DNA of 57,112 nt from an uncultured Acetobacteraceae bacterium (GCA_903918315.1 CAIXEA010000062.1:1-57112); one strand, 5' to 3'. Positions 45,692 through 54,577 are shown, counted from the first letter of the stretch. Numbers and translations are program-made. The notes: a model not told the origin generated them from the sequence alone.

Positions 45692-46716
45692 GCGCCCACC
45701 GATTCCCGCGACAGCCTGACGATTTCCGGTGACAGCTTGGCGTCCTTGATCAGCGTTTCCACATCGCTCTCCATCCGGGCGCGATCCGCGTCCAGCACCG
45801 CCGCGGTCGGGTCGACATAGGTCACGCCGTTCTCTTCCATGGCCTTTCGCGCGCGCGCCTGGGAGGCCTGGGCGTTGATGCGGTAGGTACCGATATTCTC
45901 GGCCCAGATCCTGGTCATGGTTGCCTGCAGCGCCGGCGTCAGCTTGCCCCAGAACGCCTCACTGATCAGCGGCACATATTCCCCGCAATACTGGTGATCC
46001 GAATAGCAATAACGCACCCCGGCTTCCCACAGCTTGGCGCTGGCGCAGCTTTCGTCGGTGGAGACGAAGCCATCGAAGGTTCCCTGCGACAGCGCCAGCG
46101 GCACGTTCGGCCAGGCGGTGGTATTGGGGATACCACCGAAGAAATTGATCCGCCAGGCAATGCCGGCGCCGCCGGGGCTGCGCAGCTTCAACCCCTTCAG
46201 GTCCGCCGCGCTGTCGAGCTTCTTCTTGGTCGTGTACCAGTTCTGGAACCCGAGGGAGATCCAAGGCCCCAGCACATGGCTGCGCAGCTTGCCCCCCAAA
46301 AGCGCGGCGACATGCGCGCCCGGCTTGCCGTCCGACGCAGCCCAGGTGACCTCGATCGGCTTGCCGTAGAACGACGGCAACTGCACGAAATCGGCATCCG
46401 GCACGATGCCCGTCTGGGTCCAGCCGCCCGGGGCGGCCATGTCCACCTGGCCTTGCAGCAACGCCTTGCCGACGTTCAGGTCCGCGAACAACTGCCCGGC
46501 GTGGAACACCTCCGCCACGATCTGCCCGCCGGTCGCGACTTCCACCTTCTTGAGGTAGTCCACCACGGACACGTTACGGATATGCGACGGAGCGGTATCG
46601 AGTGAGCAGCGCAGGCGCAAAGGCTCCTCCCCGCGCGCATGGCGCAGGATGGCGAAGCTGCCGGCGGTGGCGATGGTCGCGCGGGCAAAGCCGCGGCGGG
46701 TGAGACCGTTTTCCAT
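45688..46716 (-). CDS. dctP: TRAP transporter solute-binding protein (DctP)
   Basis: 342 residues from ATG 46716 (MENGLTRRGFARATIATAG), a twin-arginine signal fitting Tat export. The core has AGQLFADLNVGKALLQGQVDM and LKGLKLRSPGGAG with GIPNTTAWPNVPLALSQGTFD. It catches the substrate in the periplasm and hands it to DctQM. GGAG lies about 9 bases upstream. It is divergent from an FAH-family gene across 125 bp, so the imported acid may feed that enzyme (inference). Confidence 0.9.
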   Translation of the reverse strand: MENGLTRRGFARATIATAGSFAILRHARGEEPLRLRCSLDTAPSHIRNVSVVDYLKKVEVATGGQIVAEVFHAGQLFADLNVGKALLQGQVDMAAPGGWTQTGIVPDADFVQLPSFYGKPIEVTWAASDGKPGAHVAALLGGKLRSHVLGPWISLGFQNWYTTKKKLDSAADLKGLKLRSPGGAGIAWRINFFGGIPNTTAWPNVPLALSQGTFDGFVSTDESCASAKLWEAGVRYCYSDHQYCGEYVPLISEAFWGKLTPALQATMTRIWAENIGTYRINAQASQARARKAMEENGVTYVDPTAAVLDADRARMESDVETLIKDAKLSPEIVRLSRESVGA

Positions 46717-46841
46717 GAGTGTGCTCCGCTTCGAAGGGTGCGGCGTCATGATGGCGGCCCCTCTCCCTGTCAAGGGGGTGTGTCAAGCGCCGGGGTGCTC
46801 TGATATCTGTATCGCCGGTTTTGAACAGGAGAGATCGAACC

Positions 46842-47675
46842 ATGAAACTCATGAGCTTCCGCCGTCCCGACGGCTCCCCCAGCTGGGGCATTGTCAAAGG
46901 CGAGGGCGTGATCGACCTCGGTAACCGCGCCCCTTCGCTCAAGCATGCCCTGTGGGCGACGACGTCGCTGGCGGAAGAGGCGGTGCGCCACGCCGATTTC
47001 AAACTGTCCGACATCACCTTCCTGCCGACGATCCCGGACCCCGAGAAAATCCTCTGCATCGGGCTGAACTATCTGTCGCACATTCTCGAAGGCGGGCGCG
47101 AGCCGCCGGAGAAGCCGATCGTTTTCACGCGTTTCCCGAGCGCTCAGGTCGGACATGGGCAGTCGCTGGTGCGGCCGAATGCGTCGGTCACGTTCGATTA
47201 TGAAGGCGAGCTGGCGGTGATCATCGGCAAGCAGTGCCGGCACGTGGCGAAGGAAGACTGGCAGAGCGTCGTGGCTGGCTATTCCTGCTACAATGAGGGC
47301 TCGGTCCGCGAATATCAGCGCCATTCCAGCCAGTTCATTCCGGGCAAGAACTTCTTCAGATCGGGCGCCTTCGGCCCCTGGCTGGTGACACCGGAAGAGA
47401 TGGGCGATCCCACCAAGGCCACGCTGATGACCCGCGTCAACGGCGTGGAGCAGCAGCATGCGACCGTGGATGATCTGTGCTTCGATATTCCGACGCTGAT
47501 CAACTATTGCTCGACCTTCACCCAGCTCGAAGCGGGTGATGTGATCGTGACCGGCACGACCGGCGGCGTGGGCGCCTATCAGAAGCCGCCGCTATGGATG
47601 AAGCCGGGCGACACGGTGGAAGTGGAGATCACCAATATCGGCGTTCTGCGCAACGGGGTTGTCCAGGAAGGCTGA
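46842..47675 (+). CDS. fumarylacetoacetate hydrolase (FAH) family protein
   Basis: 277 residues from ATG 46842 with AGGAG upstream. The metal site ExE is seen in FDYEGELAVIIGK, with the usual RMQ-like FTRFPSAQVGHG and a final LEAGDVIVTGTTGGVGAYQ. The family cleaves or decarboxylates beta-diketo acids and related compounds (FAH, HpcE, acylpyruvate hydrolase). The exact substrate is open. It is divergent from the TRAP operon, hinting at a linked pathway. Confidence 0.9.
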   Translation: MKLMSFRRPDGSPSWGIVKGEGVIDLGNRAPSLKHALWATTSLAEEAVRHADFKLSDITFLPTIPDPEKILCIGLNYLSHILEGGREPPEKPIVFTRFPSAQVGHGQSLVRPNASVTFDYEGELAVIIGKQCRHVAKEDWQSVVAGYSCYNEGSVREYQRHSSQFIPGKNFFRSGAFGPWLVTPEEMGDPTKATLMTRVNGVEQQHATVDDLCFDIPTLINYCSTFTQLEAGDVIVTGTTGGVGAYQKPPLWMKPGDTVEVEITNIGVLRNGVVQEG

Positions 47676-47688
47676 TCCGGTCGCGGAT

Positions 47689-47723
47689 GCGCGGCGGGCG
47701 GGGACGAAACCGCCCCGCCGCGC
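47689..47723 (+). terminator. GC-rich hairpin after the FAH gene
   Basis: GCGCGGCGGG (from 47689) faces CCCCGCCGCGC (to 47723) in the 86-bp gap between the FAH gene and the convergent TIR-like/SUMF1 gene. The pairing needs one bulge. No T-tract. Confidence 0.4.
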
Positions 47724-47761
47724 AGAGTGCGCTCGGTTGGCCTGATGCAGGTCCTGGGGCG

Positions 47762-49408
47762 TTATTTCTTGACCTCGGCGATCTCCCGGACCAGCCGGAA
47801 GCCCACGCCGCTGTAACGCAGACCACGATCCGTCACATTGCGGATCCCGGCGCGGGAGCGCCCGGGATTGTTGCTCCATGATCCGCCCCGCACCGATCGG
47901 CGCCCGACCGCACCGTCCTGCAGCCAGGCGGAGCCATCGGTTGGCGCATCGTTATAATTGGGATGCCAGGCATCGGCAGTCCATTGCCATACGTTACCAA
48001 TCATGTCGTAAAGCCCCCAGGGATTGGGCGGAAACGACCCAACCGGGGCGGTGCGGGGGAAGGTGTCATCACACTGTGCGAAGTCGTTGGCATTGGTGGC
48101 CTGCGTGCCCGCCAAACCGGCCAGGCTGAGGTCCGCCATATTGGCGTGGGCACAGAAATCGGTCTGACCGTCACCCCAATACCGCGCGGTGGTCGTGCCC
48201 GCCCGCGCCGCGTATTCCCACTCCGCATCATTTGGCAACCGGAATTTCTGGTCCGTTTGCTTGCTGAGCCAGGCGGCATAATCTTCCACGTCCTTGACGT
48301 TGACGCAGACCACGGGATCCCGGTCGGTCTGGGCGAAGCCAGGATTGGCCCAATCACGATCCTCCCGCGATTGCCATTCAAGGATCCCCATCGGGGTCTT
48401 TTCGTAAACCCAGCAACTGCCGGGCGGACGGGGGCCGGTCGCTGTCACGAAATACGCGAACTGTTGACGGGTGATGGTATATTTCGCGATATAGAACGAT
48501 TTCGGTATATTAACGGGATGCCGCGGCTTCCCCGCCTTTTCGATGACGTTCTCGCGTTCGTCTTCGTTGTCGGGAATCCCCATCATGAACTGACCGGCCG
48601 GGATCAGAACCGTGTCGATGCAGATCAGGCATTCCGGTCCGGACGACGCGGTATGAACAGGCGCGACCGTGGGCCCGGACTGAAACGAACGCAACGCCAG
48701 CAGCCCGGTGACGCAGACCGCCAGCAAAGCCACAACGACCAGGACGCCAGTACGTTTCCATATCGGCCGCGCCGGCGGCGCCGTGTCCCAGGCCGCGGGG
48801 GGCGCAGGCGGCGGAGGGGGCGGAGCAGACCCCGCCAGGACGGCCTGGGACACCGGCGCTTCGGCATCGTCGTCCTGCTCCGGCAGTTCCATGGCCAGGA
48901 GCGGTTGCACCCGGGCCGCCAGGCGATCGAGCCGCACGCGCACCGGCGTGCTGGCGGGATCGACCCGGTAAAACGGCCGCAAATCCACCCACCGCAAACC
49001 GCACAAAAAATCATACCCAGCCGGATCGGCGCATTCGTGCCGTCTTACCGTTTCGAAAGCGTCGACATCCAGAATATGCAGCGGCACGATCATGTCGCCG
49101 CGTCCCAGCCGCGCCATCCGCGCCCGGACCAGGCTCACCTGCTGGCTGCATGCGGGATCAAGGAGAAAATCAGGCGTCAGCAGGACAACCATGAAGCAGG
49201 ATCGTTGGGCCAGGTCCGCGAACCCGCCCGGATGCCCGGTCGTTGCCCCGTCGCCGGCATTGGCGTCGTAAAGCCGCACGTCCGGTTGACCCGCCGTTAG
49301 GGACAATCCGCCGGCGATGGCCTGACGCAACGCGGTCAGCCAGCCCTGCGACGCCGCGTCGTCGCCCGCATGGGCGCACCAAATCCCTACCGCTTGCAGC
49401 GAAGTCAC
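47762..49408 (-). CDS. TIR-like domain / transmembrane / SUMF1 fusion protein
   Basis: 548 residues from GTG 49408, which has GGGGAGA 7 bases upstream; ATG 49429 adds seven residues. Residues about 5-125 look like a TIR domain (GIWCAHAGDD, VRLYDANAGDG, FMVVLLTPDFLLDPACSQQ). The catalytic Glu that follows the Cys in NADase TIRs is Gln90 here. A Pro-run (196-205) leads to one membrane helix (219-239). From about 265 on is a sulfatase-modifying-factor (FGE-like) domain (IPAGQFMMGIPD, LPNDAEWEYAAR, GLYDMIGNVWQWTAD, RGGSWSNNPGRSR). The two FGE active-site Cys of the RGGSW...C region are absent, so it should not make formylglycine. Likely a membrane sensor or binding module. Single gene. Confidence 0.75.
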   Translation of the reverse strand: MTSLQAVGIWCAHAGDDAASQGWLTALRQAIAGGLSLTAGQPDVRLYDANAGDGATTGHPGGFADLAQRSCFMVVLLTPDFLLDPACSQQVSLVRARMARLGRGDMIVPLHILDVDAFETVRRHECADPAGYDFLCGLRWVDLRPFYRVDPASTPVRVRLDRLAARVQPLLAMELPEQDDDAEAPVSQAVLAGSAPPPPPPAPPAAWDTAPPARPIWKRTGVLVVVALLAVCVTGLLALRSFQSGPTVAPVHTASSGPECLICIDTVLIPAGQFMMGIPDNEDERENVIEKAGKPRHPVNIPKSFYIAKYTITRQQFAYFVTATGPRPPGSCWVYEKTPMGILEWQSREDRDWANPGFAQTDRDPVVCVNVKDVEDYAAWLSKQTDQKFRLPNDAEWEYAARAGTTTARYWGDGQTDFCAHANMADLSLAGLAGTQATNANDFAQCDDTFPRTAPVGSFPPNPWGLYDMIGNVWQWTADAWHPNYNDAPTDGSAWLQDGAVGRRSVRGGSWSNNPGRSRAGIRNVTDRGLRYSGVGFRLVREIAEVKK

Positions 49409-49567
49409 GATCGACTCTCCCCTCGGCATGATGCCATCGCATGACGAATGCGCATTGGGATAGGGCAAAATCCCACACGCGCCAATGCGCCCGGTCCGGT
49501 CCCCAACTGGCGCGCCATTGGGCCTTGGGCGTATGATCGCCGCCACACACGCGAAGGAACCGATCCC

Positions 49568-50911
49568 ATGGCAGCCCTGACCCAACAGCTTGGCCAGTTC
49601 ATCGCCGATTTGTCACCGAATCACCTGCCGGATGAAGCCGTCAAAGTGGCGAAGATGGGGTTCATCGACTGTATCGGCACCATGATCGCGGGCCGCGGGG
49701 AAGACAGCGTGCGCATCATGACCGAGGTTCTGGCCCCCGGCGCCGGCGCCTCCACCCTGACATTCGGCGCCCGCACGGGCCCTGCGCCGGAGATCGCCTG
49801 GATCAACGGCACCGCCGCGCATGCGCTGGATTACGACGATGTCGGCCTGCGCGGCCATCCCTCCACCGTGCTGGTGCCGGCGATCCTGGCGGAGGCCGAA
49901 CATCTGGGCGCATCCGGTGCCGACATGATCACCGCCTATATCGCGGGTTATGAGACATGGGCCGAACTGTTCCGGCGCGACAGCGGCCTGCTGCACGTCA
50001 AGGGCTGGCATCCGACCGGGCTTTATGGCGCCATCGGGGCCGCGGCCGCCTGCGCGAAACTGCGCAAGCTCGATGCCGAGAAATCCGCCATCGCCATCGC
50101 GCTGGGCGGGTCGCAGTCATCGGGGCTGATGTCGAATTTCGGCACCATGACCAAGCCCTTCCATGCCGGCAAAGCCGCGCATGCAGGGATCATGGCCGCC
50201 CGCCTGGCCGAAGCCGGATTCACCGCCAACACCGACGCGCTGGAGCATCCGCAGGGCTTCCTGCATGCGATTTCCCCGACCGGGACCGAGGACCGCACCA
50301 GCCCGTCCAAGGCCGGACAGGAATGGGCGATCCTGACCCAGGGGCTGGGCATCAAGAAATACCCGACCTGCTACTGCACCCATCGGGCAATCGACTGCAT
50401 GCTCGACCTGGTCGGGCAAACCCCGATCGCGGCCGATGCGGTTGAGAAGATCACCGTCAATATCAGCGACTATTTCGCCACCGTGCTGCGCAACCACACG
50501 CCCGACACGGGGCTCGCCGCCAAATTCAGCATGGAATTCGCCATGGCCAGCGGCATCATCGCCAAGCGGGTCGGACTGCGCGAACTGACCGACGCCTTCG
50601 TGCAACGGCCCGACATCCAGGCGCTGATGAGCAAGGTGGAAATCATCACCACCACTGAATACGACCCAGAACTGTCCGGCGCCGCGCCGGCGGATTCCGT
50701 TACGGTGGCCCTGACCAATGGTCAGGTGATCGCCGGCGACCCGGTCAAGCGCGCCACCGGCCATGCCACACGGCCGCTGACCGAACAGCAGCTTTATGAC
50801 AAATTCGCCGACTGCCTCGATGTCGGCGGATCCGATATCCCGGCGGAGGTTCTGTTCCAGCGCCTGTCGTCGATCCAGTCGATCACGGCGCGGGACCTGA
50901 CCGCTTTTTAA
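49568..50911 (+). CDS. MmgE/PrpD family protein
   Basis: 447 residues from ATG 49568 with AAGGA about 9 bases upstream. Typical family text: FIDCIGTMIAGRGED, NGTAAHALDYDDVGLRGHPS, GWHPTGLYGAIGAAAA, and KKYPTCYCTHRAID. The family holds 2-methylcitrate dehydratase and cis-aconitate decarboxylase relatives; the actual reaction here is unknown. It overlaps msrB tail-to-tail by 4 bases (TTAA). Confidence 0.9.
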   Translation: MAALTQQLGQFIADLSPNHLPDEAVKVAKMGFIDCIGTMIAGRGEDSVRIMTEVLAPGAGASTLTFGARTGPAPEIAWINGTAAHALDYDDVGLRGHPSTVLVPAILAEAEHLGASGADMITAYIAGYETWAELFRRDSGLLHVKGWHPTGLYGAIGAAAACAKLRKLDAEKSAIAIALGGSQSSGLMSNFGTMTKPFHAGKAAHAGIMAARLAEAGFTANTDALEHPQGFLHAISPTGTEDRTSPSKAGQEWAILTQGLGIKKYPTCYCTHRAIDCMLDLVGQTPIAADAVEKITVNISDYFATVLRNHTPDTGLAAKFSMEFAMASGIIAKRVGLRELTDAFVQRPDIQALMSKVEIITTTEYDPELSGAAPADSVTVALTNGQVIAGDPVKRATGHATRPLTEQQLYDKFADCLDVGGSDIPAEVLFQRLSSIQSITARDLTAF

Positions 50912-51339
50912 GCCGGCACGAACGCCATCGATACGCCGTTCATGCAGTAGCGCAGGCCAGTGGGGCGGGGGCCATCGGGGAACACATGCCCGAGGTGCCC
51001 GCCACAACGGCTGCAATGAACCTCGACGCGGGTCATGAAGAAGCTGCGGTCTTCGGTGGTGGCGACGGCACCGTCCAGCGGTTGCCAGAAGCTGGGCCAG
51101 CCCGTCCCGCTTTCAAACTTGGTCGCGGCATCGAACAGCGCCTGATCGCAGCCGGCACATACAAAGGTACCCGGGCGCTTTTCGCCGTTCAGTGGGCTGG
51201 TGCCGGCCCGCTCCGTGCCATGCTGACGCAGCACATGGTATTGCGCGGGGTCCAGGCTCTGACGCCATGCGTCCTCGGTCTTCTGCACAGCAAAGGTTTC
51301 CCGCGGGCTGGGTGCGCCGCCACCGAATAAACGCTTCAT
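50908..51339 (-). CDS. msrB: peptide-methionine (R)-S-oxide reductase
   Basis: 143 residues. Two zinc CxxC pairs (FVCAGCDQ and HCSRCGGH), TKFESGTGWPSFWQP, and the catalytic Cys in LRYCMNGVSM. It repairs methionine-R-sulfoxide in oxidised proteins. The N-terminus (MKRLFGGGAPSPRETFAVQKT) has a short extension. Divergent from the FAH-like gene at 51437. Confidence 0.95.
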   Translation of the reverse strand: MKRLFGGGAPSPRETFAVQKTEDAWRQSLDPAQYHVLRQHGTERAGTSPLNGEKRPGTFVCAGCDQALFDAATKFESGTGWPSFWQPLDGAVATTEDRSFFMTRVEVHCSRCGGHLGHVFPDGPRPTGLRYCMNGVSMAFVPA

Positions 51340-51436
51340 GATCTGGGCCTCCTGAACGGAGGCGGCACTTTATCCGGGATTTGGTGTGGTGCGAGTCCCG
51401 CCGTAATCTGATGGCCAATCAGGAAGGGACCGGTCC

Positions 51437-52609
51437 ATGAACCTCAACGCGCATGCTGTGCTACCCGATGACGCCGCCTTGGCGACCCTGGCCGGGCGGG
51501 TCTGGCGGCCGGACGCAAGCGGGCCCTCGGTCGTGGCCATCCGCGATTGGCGCGTCATCGACGTGACCCGCCACTTCCCCACCATGCGCGACCTCTGCGA
51601 AACCGCGAACCCGGCGGCGGCGCTGGCCGCGGTGGGTGGCGAGGATCTGGGGCCGCTGGATGCGATCCTCGCGAACACGCCCCCCGATGTCCGCGATGGC
51701 GGCAAGCCCTGGCTGCTGACGCCGATCGATTTGCAGGCGGTGAAGGCGGCGGGGGTGACGTTCGTGATTTCGATGCTCGAACGCGTGATCGAAGAGCGGG
51801 CGCGCGGTGACCTGAATGCCGCCGCCGCGATCCGCGATGAGGTCACTCGGCTTGTCGGCGATGATCTGGCGAAGCTGCGCCCGGGCTCCCCGGAAGCGGC
51901 ACGGCTGAAGCAGGTGCTGATCGATCAGGGGGCCTGGAGCCAGTATCTGGAAGTGGGCATCGGTCCGGACGCCGAGATCTTCACCAAATCGCAGCCGATG
52001 TCGGCCGTCGGCACGGGCATGGACGCGGGCGTGCATCCTGCCTCGTCTTGGAACAACCCGGAGCCGGAAGTGGTGCTGGCGGTGGCCTCCGATGGGCGCA
52101 TCGTTGGGGCCACCCTGGGCAATGACGTCAACCTGCGCGATGTGGAAGGGCGTTCGGCGCTGCTTTTGGGTAAGGCCAAGGACAACAACGGGTCCTGCGC
52201 CATCGGCCCGTTCCTGCGCCTGTTCGACGGCGGGTTCAGTCTGGATGATATCCGCTCGACCGTGGTCACGCTCCAGGTCAAGGGGGAGGATGGATATGCT
52301 CTGGAAGGGTCGTCATCCATTGGCATGATCAGCCGCGATCCGGCCGATCTGGTGGCGCAGATGGTGAACGCGCATCACCGCTTTCCCGATGGCGCGGTCC
52401 TGTTCCTTGGTACCATGTTCGCGCCGGTCCAGGATCGCGATTTTCAGGGTCAGGGCTTTACCCACAAGACCAACGACATCGTGACGATCGCGGCGCCGAA
52501 GCTGGGCCGCCTGGTCAATCGGGTCCGCCCCACCGACCAGTGTGAGGCCTGGCAGTTCGGCGCCGGGGCCTTGATGCGAAACCTGGCTCGTCGCGGCCTT
52601 CTGGGATAG
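51437..52609 (+). CDS. FAH-family dehydratase-like protein
   Basis: 390 residues, longer than the FAH protein at 46842. The N-terminal half is all alpha/beta; the catalytic ExE lies in NNPEPEVVLAVASDG, followed by GNDVNLRDVEGRSALLLGKAKDNNGSC. This layout resembles the 2-keto-3-deoxy-sugar-acid dehydratases (KdxD/AraD1 type) of oxidative pentose pathways. No other pentose genes are close. AGGGA is about 9 bases before the ATG. The Lrp-type gene follows 118 bp later. Confidence 0.8.
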   Translation: MNLNAHAVLPDDAALATLAGRVWRPDASGPSVVAIRDWRVIDVTRHFPTMRDLCETANPAAALAAVGGEDLGPLDAILANTPPDVRDGGKPWLLTPIDLQAVKAAGVTFVISMLERVIEERARGDLNAAAAIRDEVTRLVGDDLAKLRPGSPEAARLKQVLIDQGAWSQYLEVGIGPDAEIFTKSQPMSAVGTGMDAGVHPASSWNNPEPEVVLAVASDGRIVGATLGNDVNLRDVEGRSALLLGKAKDNNGSCAIGPFLRLFDGGFSLDDIRSTVVTLQVKGEDGYALEGSSSIGMISRDPADLVAQMVNAHHRFPDGAVLFLGTMFAPVQDRDFQGQGFTHKTNDIVTIAAPKLGRLVNRVRPTDQCEAWQFGAGALMRNLARRGLLG

Positions 52610-52659
52610 GAACGCGCGCATTTTCGTCATGGGCAGCAAGAATGAGTATTTTCTTCTCC

Positions 52660-52675
52660 TTTAGAAGACTCTAAA
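52660..52675. promoter_or_regulatory. 16-bp dyad upstream of the Lrp gene
   Basis: TTTAGA-AGAC-TCTAAA, a perfect inverted repeat 52 bases before the lrp start, in an AT-richer patch. Lrp proteins often bind their own upstream region, so this is a candidate autoregulatory site. Confidence 0.35.
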
Positions 52676-52692
52676 CAACCACGGAGAAAAAT

Positions 52693-52779
52693 ATGGCACA
52701 GACCATCCGTACTCTGGAGCATCACCCATGGCGACCGACAAAGACCTCGACCGGTTGGACCGCGAAATCCTTCGCCTGA
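52693..52779 (+). CDS. possible 28-residue upstream ORF overlapping the Lrp start
   Basis: ATG 52693 has CGGAGAAA upstream and opens a 28-codon frame (MAQTIRTLEHHPW, then RPTKTSTGWTAKSFA) that ends at 52779, inside lrp in another frame. It could be a translated leader that affects lrp, or chance. No sequence conservation can be judged here. Confidence 0.2.
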   Translation: MAQTIRTLEHHPWRPTKTSTGWTAKSFA

Positions 52780-53192
52780 TCGCGGTGGATGCGTCCCTTT
52801 CGCTCCAGGAGATCGCGACCCAGGTGGGTCTGACGCCGACTCCGTGCTGGAAGCGCATCCGGCGCATGGAGCAGGAAGGGGTGATCCAACGCCGGGTGGC
52901 TGTACTTGACCCGGCCAAGATCGGGCTTGGGGTGTCGGTCTTCGTGGCGGTGGAAACGGCGGATCATTCCGCGGACTGGCTCGAGCGTTTCGCCAAGGTG
53001 GTGGCGGATACGCCGGAGATCGTGGATGCCTGGCGCATGAGTGGCGAGGTCGACTATCTGCTGCATGTCGTTGTTCCCGACATCGCGGCCTATGACCAGT
53101 TCTATCGCAAGCTGATCGCGGCGATCCCTTTGCGCAATGTCAGCAGCCGCTTCAGCATGGAACGCATGAAGGATGCGCCGCTGCCGATCTGA
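52728..53192 (+). CDS. Lrp/AsnC-family transcriptional regulator
   Basis: 154 residues. N-terminal HTH (LDREILRLIAVDASLSLQEI, then TPTPCWKRIRRMEQEGVI), then the RAM ligand-binding domain (AVLDPAKIGLGVSVFVAVE, DAWRMSGEVDYLLHVVVPD). Lrp proteins form octamers or dimers and respond to amino acids. GGAGC lies 9 bases before ATG 52728. It may act on the neighbouring FAH-like gene or elsewhere. Confidence 0.92.
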   Translation: MATDKDLDRLDREILRLIAVDASLSLQEIATQVGLTPTPCWKRIRRMEQEGVIQRRVAVLDPAKIGLGVSVFVAVETADHSADWLERFAKVVADTPEIVDAWRMSGEVDYLLHVVVPDIAAYDQFYRKLIAAIPLRNVSSRFSMERMKDAPLPI

Positions 53193-53323
53193 GGCATGCT
53201 GACGCTGGGCCTTGCCCGCGGTCCGATCATCGGCGCGAAAAACATGCGCTTGTGTGGAAAAGAATTGGACCGCGTCAACCTTTCGTTAACACCCTTATGA
53301 TTCAATGAGCCTCGTTCAACTTC

Positions 53324-53626
53324 ATGGGGGCTCCTGTGACCACCAGCCGTCTTATCAACCGTAACGTCGTTGCCCAGCGCGGCCGCACCAGCATGCGGCT
53401 CGAGCCTGAATTATGGGACGCGCTGATGGAAATCAGCGACCGGGAGGGCAAGGACATGAGCACGCTTGTCCGCCGGATTGAAGCGACCGATCACCCGGGC
53501 GGGCGGACCAGCGCGGTGCGGGTCTTCGTGCTGGCCTATTTCCGCTCCGCCGCGACCGAGGATGGCCATGCGGCGGTACGCCACGGCATGCGTTCGGCGG
53601 ACCGGGTGACGAAAGCGGCCGCTTAG
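53324..53626 (+). CDS. ribbon-helix-helix domain protein
   Basis: 100 residues from ATG 53324, or 96 from GTG 53336 (MTTSRLINRNVV). The core RGRTSMRLEPELWDALMEIS with REGKDMSTLVRRIE fits the RHH_4 type (PF13467-like) found across alphaproteobacteria. It is a likely DNA-binding protein whose target is unknown. It is followed after 7 bases by the tandem repeat array. Confidence 0.8.
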   Translation: MGAPVTTSRLINRNVVAQRGRTSMRLEPELWDALMEISDREGKDMSTLVRRIEATDHPGGRTSAVRVFVLAYFRSAATEDGHAAVRHGMRSADRVTKAAA

Positions 53627-53633
53627 AACACCA

Positions 53634-53845
53634 ATCGCGGGATTCAGACCTCCGGTGAGTCCACCTCCGGTCATCCCGCTCTTGTGTGATCGCGGGATTC
53701 AGACCTCCGGTGAGTCCACCTCCGGTCATCCCGCTCTTGTCTGATCGCGGGACTCAGACCTCCGGTGAGTCCACCTCCGGTCATCCCGCTCTTGTCTGAT
53801 CGCGGGACTCAGACCTCCGGTGAGTCCACCTCCGGTCATCCCGCT
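53634..53845. repeat. four tandem 55-bp units of a structured palindrome
   Basis: Units start at 53634, 53689, 53744 and 53799 with an exact 55-bp period; the last breaks off after 53845. Each holds a 46-bp element: outer stem GCGGGAT/ATCCCGC, a TCA bulge, a GACC/GGTC stem, an internal TCC/TCC loop and a GGTG-AGTC-CACC tip, then a 12-base linker. Units 3 and 4 have C for T at the last base of the left outer arm. The array lies between the convergent RHH and DUF2889 genes. A lone copy is at 28244-28289. Confidence 0.95.
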
Positions 53846-53874
53846 TAGGTCATTGCTCGGCGCGCGTTTGCTGG

Positions 53875-54501
53875 TCAGTCGGCCGCCTGCTGTTCCGCGT
53901 CGGGGCCGGTGTACAGATGCGGCCAGCGGCGCTGCACAAGCGGGCCGGCGTCACTATAGGCGACGCAGGTGTTCAGGATCTTCGGCGGTCCGCCCATTTT
54001 TTCGGTAATGCGCGCATCGACGGCGTCGCTGCCTGGCTTGGGCTCCGTGCCCTCCGCGCGCATCTCTTTGCGCACCCGCGACGGGCTGATGGTCTGGAAG
54101 GCGGTGGTCGCCATCTGCTGCAGGAGTTCACGCAGATGGGTGCAGCCCACCGTGCCCCCCACGGCCTGGTTGGCATCACGCAGGAAGCCGCCCTTGATCG
54201 TCATGCCGACCAGGCGGGAGAAATTGGGGGCGGCTGTCGGGCACATGCGGTAGGGGGTCAGGTCGCTGACCGCCTCACTTCCCACGATCTGCATCGTCTC
54301 ACTGACCGTCAGCCGCAGCCACATGTCATGAATGGGCTCCCCGGCGGCAATGAGGCCACGGTCATAGTTGGTCTGAGAGAAGCTCTTGACGTCCGTCAGG
54401 TGGGCTTCGATGTCGTACAATCCATCGGTCCGGCGATAGCCGTTGATCTCGATCGAACGCGTATGCTGCCTTTCGCGTTCGGCGGGCGCGCTCAACGGCA
54501 T
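53875..54501 (-). CDS. DUF2889 domain protein
   Basis: 208 residues. The DUF2889 pattern is clear: RSIEINGYRRTDGLYDIEAH, AAGEPIHDMWLRLTVSE, GCTHLRELLQQMATTAFQT. AGGAG lies 7 bases before ATG 54501. Function of the family is unknown. It is downstream of the broken mtrB/pioB-type gene, separated by a hairpin. Confidence 0.87.
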   Translation of the reverse strand: MPLSAPAERERQHTRSIEINGYRRTDGLYDIEAHLTDVKSFSQTNYDRGLIAAGEPIHDMWLRLTVSETMQIVGSEAVSDLTPYRMCPTAAPNFSRLVGMTIKGGFLRDANQAVGGTVGCTHLRELLQQMATTAFQTISPSRVRKEMRAEGTEPKPGSDAVDARITEKMGGPPKILNTCVAYSDAGPLVQRRWPHLYTGPDAEQQAAD

Positions 54502-54577
54502 GGGTGGACTCCTGTATGCTGCGTTGCAACAAACAGTAGCGCATGCGGCGGCTCGCGCGCAAACAACGGCGCGGCAT

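Noticed and set aside
47762-49408. A true formylglycine-generating enzyme
   Set aside because: The two catalytic Cys of the C-terminal active site are missing, and no sulfatase gene is adjacent.
53634-53845. A CRISPR array
   Set aside because: The units are directly tandem with a near-identical 12-base linker and no variable spacers, and no cas genes are near.
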